Shown: in pieces, positions 57,029-64,000 of the stretch
Layout: every line of letters starts with the position of its first letter
How positions within the stretch are numbered: the first letter of the stretch is position 1
NCBI GenBank assembly: GCA_008638375.1
Contig: CM018038.1
Location: 35,312,597 to 35,376,596, forward strand
From: Nyssa sinensis
Lineage: Eukaryota; Streptophyta; Magnoliopsida; Cornales; Nyssaceae
Direction: 5' to 3'
DNA: 64,000 bases
The notes under the pieces: generated by a model
Database searches by the model: none
The model's input: only the letters and a program-made list of their open reading frames with translations
Told to the model about the DNA's origin: nothing
Translations under genes and position numbers: made by a program

Positions 57029-58749
57029 ATTAGCATTAGTCAACTAAGTGATGACCACTTCAATGTCCTACCTATTCCTAAAAGGCATATAAAAACAAAT
57101 TAGGTAAGAAAAAACAAATTGAAGGGTCTTGAGAGAGAGTGTGCTAGTCACATCTCACAATTTTCTTCTTCCTCGGGAAGAGAAAATTCATCTTTTGGTT
57201 GACTAAGGGGGACTTCAACAATTTAGGAATTCAACTCTTCATTCTCATCTTAAAGTGTTCCTATAAATTGCTTTGTCACAAATTACTCATTTTCAATTGA
57301 AAATCATTTCTTTGGGTAAGTCGATCATTTTCCATAGTTTAGGTAAACCTTATGTTAGTCATTTACTCTAGGTTTATGGATTTTTTTTGTTGGATTTTTG
57401 TTGTTATTCATACCTAGTTGTATTTCTTCCCTTTGTGAATTCAAAAATTCAAAAATATTTTTCTTTTGTTTTCTTAGCTAACGATGATCCCATCATCTTT
57501 TAAAAAAGAAAAATAATTTTAATTTCATTTTGAGTAATTGAGACTATATCTTGTGTACTTCCTTGTATCTTTATCTTCACTTAGTTTCATTCACTTAAAT
57601 GCATTCAATATTTCAATTTACTTGTGAACTCATAGTCTTGTCATTGCATATTTATTGCATGAAATTTCATTATAGATAGGTTGGACTTAGTGATTTTATG
57701 TTTATATATCAATAAGTCTATAGCTAGAAGGATTGACTAAGGTTTGAAAAATCAGAAGACCAAAAAGAAAAATCCAAAAAAAAAGATAATGGCACACACA
57801 CATACAAAAAAAAAAATCAAAGAGTGGAAGGAAAAGGATACCTTTGAGATAGTGTGTTTACTAGCATTGAAAATATTTTGAAAAGAACAACCTACTCAAC
57901 TGAGTGAAAGTCGCCTTGCAAAAGGTGAGAAAATGCAAATTCAAATTGCGTAGTTTGGCTTTTGAGTTGAGAGACAATTTCGGTTGTAATTGGTCAAAAA
58001 TCCCTAAGTTGATTGACTATGGTTGTTTTCTCTTATTGAGACATAAATTATTCAACATCATAGAGTCGGCTTTGACATAAGAACATTCCACGGTTGAATC
58101 TATTGCACATGTTTAAGATCTATGTTTGAGTGATAAAAAAGTTAACTTGCATGAGTTTAAGTGATCTAGATTACTTAAATGTATTGATTCAATGTAAAAC
58201 ACACACTTATCTCTCTATGGCACTCAAAATGTTCTTCAATTTTTTTTTTTTTTTTGATATTGCATAAAAATATTGGGATTGTTTTTAGCTTTGATGATAA
58301 AGGTTTTCTTCTCAAAATTGTTTTTGCAAAAAGGTGATGTTTTTCCTTAAAAATTTTGTTTCCCTTATTTTTGTTTAGTATTTCAGGTAGAGGATTGATA
58401 ACAGAGCATGAAACTCTATTTTTTTGAGAGTTGTGAAGCTACGGGTCCTCGTTCGAATGAGAGCCTGATCAGATTCAAAACGCATGACAAAGGCGCCAAT
58501 TCTTCACATTTCTTCATCTTCCCACATATTTCTATGAAATTCCTCACATTTGTCTTGAGACATTATCTTAGAGTTCGTCACTCATTGATTCCGTTTCAAT
58601 TAGTGTGATCTACTCATCAAGGGCTTCACTTTCACTGTTTAATTTCTCATTTCTACCGGTCATTGGTTTGGTAAGTCCTTGGGACCTTTATTTCACTTTC
58701 CCTTATTCTATTTGATTTATCATCTAGTTTTTAGGGTTAGTGTGGACTG
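57029..58749 (+). other. Retroelement leader-like DNA, no gene seen
   Basis: It begins at the target side of the gypsy LTR (ATTAG at 57029-57033). It has GGCATATAAAAAC near 57085, poly(A) and poly(T) runs, and no domain I recognise. It leads into the Transposase_32-like remnant and may be that element's 5' part. Confidence 0.4.
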
Positions 58750-59472
58750 TTAGATCAGTACACTTAACGTATAATATTCGGTTGGATGCAGTAACTGCAA
58801 GTACTTGTTCGGTTTCCTACACTGATTGCCTAGATACAAGGCAGGCACCATGCTATCCCGACCAGTCCTAGCAGAGAGGGTTGCCACCATAGAGGACATA
58901 CATGAGACTCTCACATATAGACTCTTTGAGTTTCGTGGCTGGTTATCTCTTCTCATTATGACAGGTCCCGCAAATGAGACCGTGGTTCGAGAGTTTTACT
59001 CGAACCTAGGTTCTCGATTTGCACGAGGAGGATATCCGGTTAGAGTCTGTAGTATTGATATGATTCTTACAACATACTTAATTGCTAAGACTCTAAGCCT
59101 ACGCCGAGTCGAGTAGCCACGTTTTCCATACCCTCAGGGTGCCATTCTTCCACCTCCAAATCTTATCGCATCTATTTTTCATATGGATGGTTCCGCTATC
59201 TTCAGTACGAAGGGGGCCACTTTAGAGTATGGGTATCTTCATGAGGGTTATTGTATCCTCAACCTCATCGTCTGTAGCATTTTACACCTAATCAACCACA
59301 TGAACACACTAACGCACTCCCACGCTACACTTCACTATGCCATAGGCGCTGCCATTCCGATTGATGCACCTTTCTACATCTTAGGAGTCATTAACTCATC
59401 CACTATATGTATCAAATGCACTGCCACTCTTCCATTCGACAGTCTGATCACCAAGATTTGTGCTGTATAGGG
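58750..59472 (+). pseudogene. Putative plant transposon protein (Transposase_32-like), broken
   Basis: The open stretch 58826-59116 contains ETVVREFYSNLGSRFARGGY, and 59183-59470 contains APFYILGVINSSTICIKCTA then TLPFDSLITKIC. VREFY.NL near the start and LPF..LIT.IC near the end are the hallmarks of the PF20167 family found in Athila-like elements. Stops separate the pieces, and the frame is cut at 59472 by a solo LTR. Confidence 0.6.
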
Positions 59473-62400
59473 TGTAACACCCCGACCCTGTTTAATTAAT
59501 AAATACTTTATTATTTATTAATTAGCACTGACTTAAAGAATAATCATGAAGATTAATCGAAAATCTCTGGATGGTCACGATAGACCGATAAAATAATTAA
59601 CTGCTTCAGAAAAGAGGGTGTAATACCCGGGCCGAATTACTAATTAATTAGGTAAAAATGATGTCGTTTTAATACTGACGGAACTCGAATTAACTAGCTA
59701 CGAAAATTCCAAATAAATAATAAATGACACAGGGCCTTTGACATTGTGGTTAACTGAAATACGAAACCCTCGGAAGAAACCGCGTCGTAAAAGGAACAAC
59801 GGAAAAGAAATTATGGAGGAAATAGCTAAAACAGTATTCTATGCAGCCAAACAGGGCATAAGCCCAAAATATGAAAAAATGCCCAAAATGAGGCCAAGGG
59901 GATTTGAACCCTTGACCAAGTGGGGCAAGACCTCATGTACCCAACAAGTTACCAAGTTGGCTGCCAACATCTTTGTGCCTATATATACAACAGAATGGTA
60001 TATAACTCTAAATTATCCTAGGTTGCCTCCCAAACTGGCCAATGGCCATACATGCAAACCCTTCATCATTACCGGAGTCACCCCACATCAGCCCACTTCA
60101 ATTTCTGTATCAGCCACATGATCACGCTTGGGCCCATAAGTGTATACATATATGTATATGTATATGTATGCAATATTATATTCATATATGAACTATGCAC
60201 CTTGGGGACCCTAAAAAAATATGTATGCTACATCCTCCACCGAGGGAAGGAAAATCAAAAAACTGCCTGTGTGTTCTACAATAAGGTCTGTTAAAGAAAG
60301 AAAGACCTAGAGAGAGAAACAAGTGTGTATGTCTATGGTGTGTGCATGGTGCTTCCATGGAGGTGCATAAACGAGAAGGGACTTAGAGGCTCACAACTAG
60401 AACTGAGGTCTAAGGTGCCAAAAATTAGGACTGAGCCATGAATGAGGGAGCAGTGGTCGACCAAGGTAAATGCCAAAAAACCCAGAAAATTTCCTTTTCT
60501 TTTTGCTTACTGTTTTCAGTCATTTGAGGCCATATAAACTGCATGTATGAGCTACTGTGAGACCTAGGAATATTTATAAGTTAACTGGGAGGGTCGGATA
60601 GGCTTGAAAACCCCAAAACAGTGAGAAACCGCCATGGATGGACCTTAGTGGTGCATGTCCGAAACGACCCTCACCAAATTGATCTTTAATGATTTAAACC
60701 TGATCTAGACCTCATGAGGATTTGAAAAACCTTAGACCGCGACCCAAACACTCAGATTTAGACCATTGAAATGAAGGTTGCAGGTCTCGGGTTTCAAACC
60801 CAGACTCTGAAATAGATTCCTAAACTTGATTTTAGTAATGGCGACTTGAACCCCGTGATGCATGGATCATTTTAAGCCAAGCCATGCGAGTTTTGGTGAT
60901 GAAATGGAGATTTACAACCGAGTTGTAGGTTCGGTTATCTCTTCATGGACCGAGCATTTGAGCTTGATTCGAGGCATAAAACTAATGCCAAATTGTTAGC
61001 CTAACATCCAGAAACAATTTGGGATAGATGGTAGTAAGAAATCGTGGCCAAAGTATCACAAAATCAAAAAGAAAAGAAATCAAAAATTAGGGCAAAACTG
61101 GGGAAGAAGAAGGGAAGAAGACGAACAGTGCGGGCCGGACTTTGGGTAGGTTTCGGTTTCGGGTCGGGACCCAACCCGTCGCATAAAATGGTTTAAGTGA
61201 AACTACGTCGTTTGGTTAAAAAGATTCTAAATTTTAAAATATAGGGCTGACATCATCATGATGTCAGCATTACGCATTGAACCAGTCAAACCGGTTGGTT
61301 CGGTGAAATAGTAGACCGGTTCAGTTACGAACCAACTAGACCCTTTGGTTTATTTTAAAAGTTTTAAAGAATTGCATTTGTAGCCCCAGCTGTTTAGAAT
61401 ATTTTACTAAGGCCCAGATTTTAAAAAGGAAATTTCAATGAGCCCCTGGAAAAATAAATAATTAATAAAGTAAATTATTTAATTATTTTATTAATTGGGT
61501 CAAATTACTATTTTACCTTTAGACATTAAATGACTCAAACGAAGTCCAAATTAAATAAATAAATAGTGAATTTTTACTATTTCGGGCATTCCAGACTCGA
61601 TGGTGGAGTCCAATTGATGAAATTAAGTCCTAAAAAATACAAACACATAAATGTTAAATGACTATATTGCCCCTAATACAATACGAAGTCCAAATGAAGT
61701 CCAAATTAGACGAAATTGATACCAATGGAAGCCCAAATAATTATGAACTTGTATATATGACTAAAAAATGATTTGGGGGTCAGAACGTCATAAAATTTAA
61801 ATGATCGATGTGTCCCTATGATCAAAAGCAGATACCAAATGAAGTCCAAAAGACCTAAAAATTTACGTATAAGATATGTAAAATATTCTGAGGACCATGA
61901 TAGGTTCGAGGCAAGAAAAATAAATTACCATTTTTCCCCTGCATATGCCCAAAGCCGAGAAGGCCTAAATTGATTTTCTTCGACGTTCCAAATCCAATGG
62001 TGAGGTCCATGATACCAAAATAGGTACCGAAAAATAAGTCACATGAAAAATAAAAATCATTAAGTTACCACGAGTAGATCGCTAAGACTAATCCTAGGAA
62101 GTTAGGATACGTCGGGTCTAAGATTAATTAAAGAGCATCAATTTAGAGATGATTTGAAGTAAATGAGGAATTAATTGAAGTCTTGATGAATTTGATTTTG
62201 GGAATTTCAAAGGGAAAGGGGAATCCCACCAGTAGTGCTGACTTAGGAGAACAAGGTGAGTAATTCTGTACTTTGAAGTAGAGGTTTTAATCTCCATGGA
62301 TTCTGAAGTGATTTGAAGTTCAAGTATTCTGAAGTGTTTTTATGAAAATATCTGCTGTATTTTAAATACTAAATTCTCGTATTTATATGCTTTATATTTC

Positions 62401-63882
62401 AATGTTCTATCATTTTGTTTATAAATTCTAACATGGCATGCAAAATTCACTTCTTGATATTGCTGACAGTTGATACGTTTATTTTCTGCATGTCCATGTA
62501 AATGTCAAATTTTATTAGATGCCTCCGAAAATAAATGCTTTTATTCCATCTATGCTTTAATAAATCCCTGTCCATCGCGATTTAAATTCCTGAAGCTCAT
62601 GTGTTAACTGTTTCAAGTATGGTCCTCCAAGTATTTAAGAAACTCTGTTAAACTGTCCATGCTTTAAATACTCATGAAAACTCACCCTTTTTATCGAAGC
62701 CATATTTTTATACTCATGAGAAGCATCTATTTGAAAGTCATATTTCAAACACTCATGAAAAGCTTATATTTGAAGAAATTAGGTTTTCAATGCTCTTTGA
62801 AAAGCATTAGTGAAGAATTGAAAAGTTTTGTAAGATAATGATGCATAAGCATCGCAAATTATTGAGCTCCCTTCGGGTTCTCAATTCAGAAGAATGCCCG
62901 GTAGCAGGATCTGATCCCCCAGGCATGAGATCTCTCAGAAGTAAAATTAGGGTCTGGTTCGAAACGGATCCTTGAGTTAAAAAGTGAAAAGATGAAAAAG
63001 TTTTCAGAAATGGTCATAGGTTTTAAAACCCCATTATCTGAAACAGGTTTTTATATAACCATTTGAAGTTTTGAAGAAGAAGAAATTTACATCCTTCTAT
63101 TTTCATGGAAAGGATTTCAAATTATTTCCTTGGTCTTCAAATGGCCACTCTACACATGTTTATAAATTCTGTTGCATATTAAATACTTTATTGAATGCTT
63201 TAAAAATGCATCATGCTATGTGATTTGAAGATTTCTTGTATTCTGCTGATCATTGAAGTACGTGCCTAGCTTGAATGCCTTGTATGCTTCACGTTATCTT
63301 TTTGAAGAATTCTACTTTCTGTATCGAAGTATACAATTGGTAGTGTATGTTTATATGAAGTCTCTCTTGAACTAACCCACTACCAATTGAAACCCATGAC
63401 AAAGTACTGGAATTACTCATTGGGCTTTTCAAAGCTCACCCCATTCCCTAATATTTTTCAGGTGATAATGATGGTTAGGAGCCTTGCCCAATTTGAGGAT
63501 TGGTGATTGGTAGCTCCATTTGATTAGGAATTTTGGAAGTACTAGGACCCATAGTTGGTCAAATTTTGATGTAGTAAATTTTGGACAAATATGTACTTAA
63601 GCCCGAGAGGCAACGGATATGTAAAATTTATAACTTTAAATTTTTAGAATGCTCTGAATGTATATTATTTGTTTACCGCTCCGAAGAAGAAGAAGAAGTG
63701 ACAGTACCAGGCGGGCGTGCGAAAAGAAAAAAGTTTTCATGCTTCTGCAATTTGCCAGTTCTAGCCCTATCGCACAACCGTTTGGCGCCGTTGCTCACGT
63801 GAAGCCTTGCCCTAAGGCCTTCGGGCCGAAAGGCGGCGGTCGCGATTCGAAATCCGCACAGGCTGGGTTTCGGGTCATGACA
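59473..63882 (+). mobile_element. Solo LTR of a Tekay/Del-like gypsy element
   Basis: It begins TGTAACACCCCGACCC and ends GGTCATGACA, typical of Tekay/Del chromovirus LTRs, and spans 4410 bp. Flanks TAGGG (59468-59472) and TAGGA (63883-63887) are an almost perfect 5-bp target duplication. No primer site follows the LTR, so the rest of the element has been lost by LTR-LTR recombination. A second LTR-like start (TGTAATACCCGGG) lies at 59619. Open frames inside (59738-60121, 63581-63885) have no domain. Confidence 0.65.
59893..59965 (-). repeat. tRNA-like module inside the solo LTR
   Basis: The minus strand has TTGGTAACTTGTTGG and, about 30 bases on, GGGTTCAAATCCCC, a good B box with T-stem. 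It is flanked by GGCAGCC and GGCC. It has no anticodon stem and is not a working tRNA. Confidence 0.45.
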
Positions 63883-64000
63883 TAGGAGATTCTATTTTAT
63901 ACAGCAAATCTTCTAGTCCTCCCTCTCGGACCTTCACTCGTAGGACTTACGAGGTCTCGAGGCCATGTTTTCGCAATAGGAGCAGGCATAACATGAGCAG
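63883..64000 (+). pseudogene. Continuation of the interrupted element after the solo LTR
   Basis: One frame gives PPSRTFTRRTYEVSRPCFRN then RSRHNMS, open to the window end. This could be the downstream part of the Transposase_32-like protein interrupted at 59472. Confidence 0.35.

Noticed and set aside
59738..60121. 127-codon plus-strand frame as a gene
   Set aside because: It lies wholly inside the Tekay/Del-like LTR and runs across the tRNA-like module; no domain.

Overview
The window is nuclear DNA from a flowering plant, probably a eudicot. It is AT-rich, its genes have introns with GT..AG splice sites, and most of it is LTR-retrotransposon debris (Ty1/copia and Ty3/gypsy), MITE-like and LINE-like tails and microsatellites. 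I cannot name the species from the sequence alone. Only one gene looks intact: a five-exon, group I 12-oxophytodienoate reductase (OPR) on the minus strand at 36001-42185.

Layout. 1-6.5 kb: two minus-strand Ty1/copia remnants. The first enters from the left edge (3' LTR, RNase H, RT). The second has a 5' LTR at 5021-6497, an initiator-tRNA primer site, gag with a CCHC knuckle, and an internally duplicated integrase segment. 6.5-10.06 kb: a degraded LTR-like stretch and gene-free DNA. 10.06-10.72 kb: an orphan copy of the DNA that lies downstream of the OPR genes. 10.72-24.94 kb: a block unrelated to the OPR locus. It holds two related Helitron-like 5' ends, several tandem duplications, an exon-like fragment of unknown origin, a MITE, and four broken exons of a NOP2/OLI2-type rRNA cytosine-C5 methyltransferase.

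24.94-43.52 kb: two direct tandem units of an OPR locus. Unit 1 (24938-35340) carries an OPR copy with all five exons and splice sites, but a TGC-to-TGA nonsense change in its last exon. It has also gained a complete 1.44-kb non-autonomous LTR element in intron 1; the matching empty site is visible in unit 2. Unit 2 (35341-43524) carries the intact 379-codon gene. 43.5-44.8 kb: AT-rich intergenic DNA. About 44.8-57.03 kb: a decayed minus-strand Ty3/gypsy element of Tat/Ogre/Retand type, with a 2.4-kb LTR, a TTGGCGCC primer site, gag, protease, RT, RNase H and integrase in order, and an oppositely oriented extra ORF beyond integrase. Its LTR contains about 25 hairpin-forming monomers of about 31 bp. 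57.03-64 kb: remnant of a plant transposon protein (Transposase_32-like), split by a 4.4-kb solo LTR of Tekay/Del type.

The genes do not form an operon or a pathway cluster. The biology here is a small tandem OPR family (oxylipin/enone reduction) evolving inside a nest of retroelements, with one member kept, one dead and one reduced to flanking DNA. I see no convincing new enzymatic system. The most unusual structures are the hairpin minisatellite in the gypsy LTR, the antisense ORF of that element, and the chimeric gene-fragment block at 10.7-24.9 kb.
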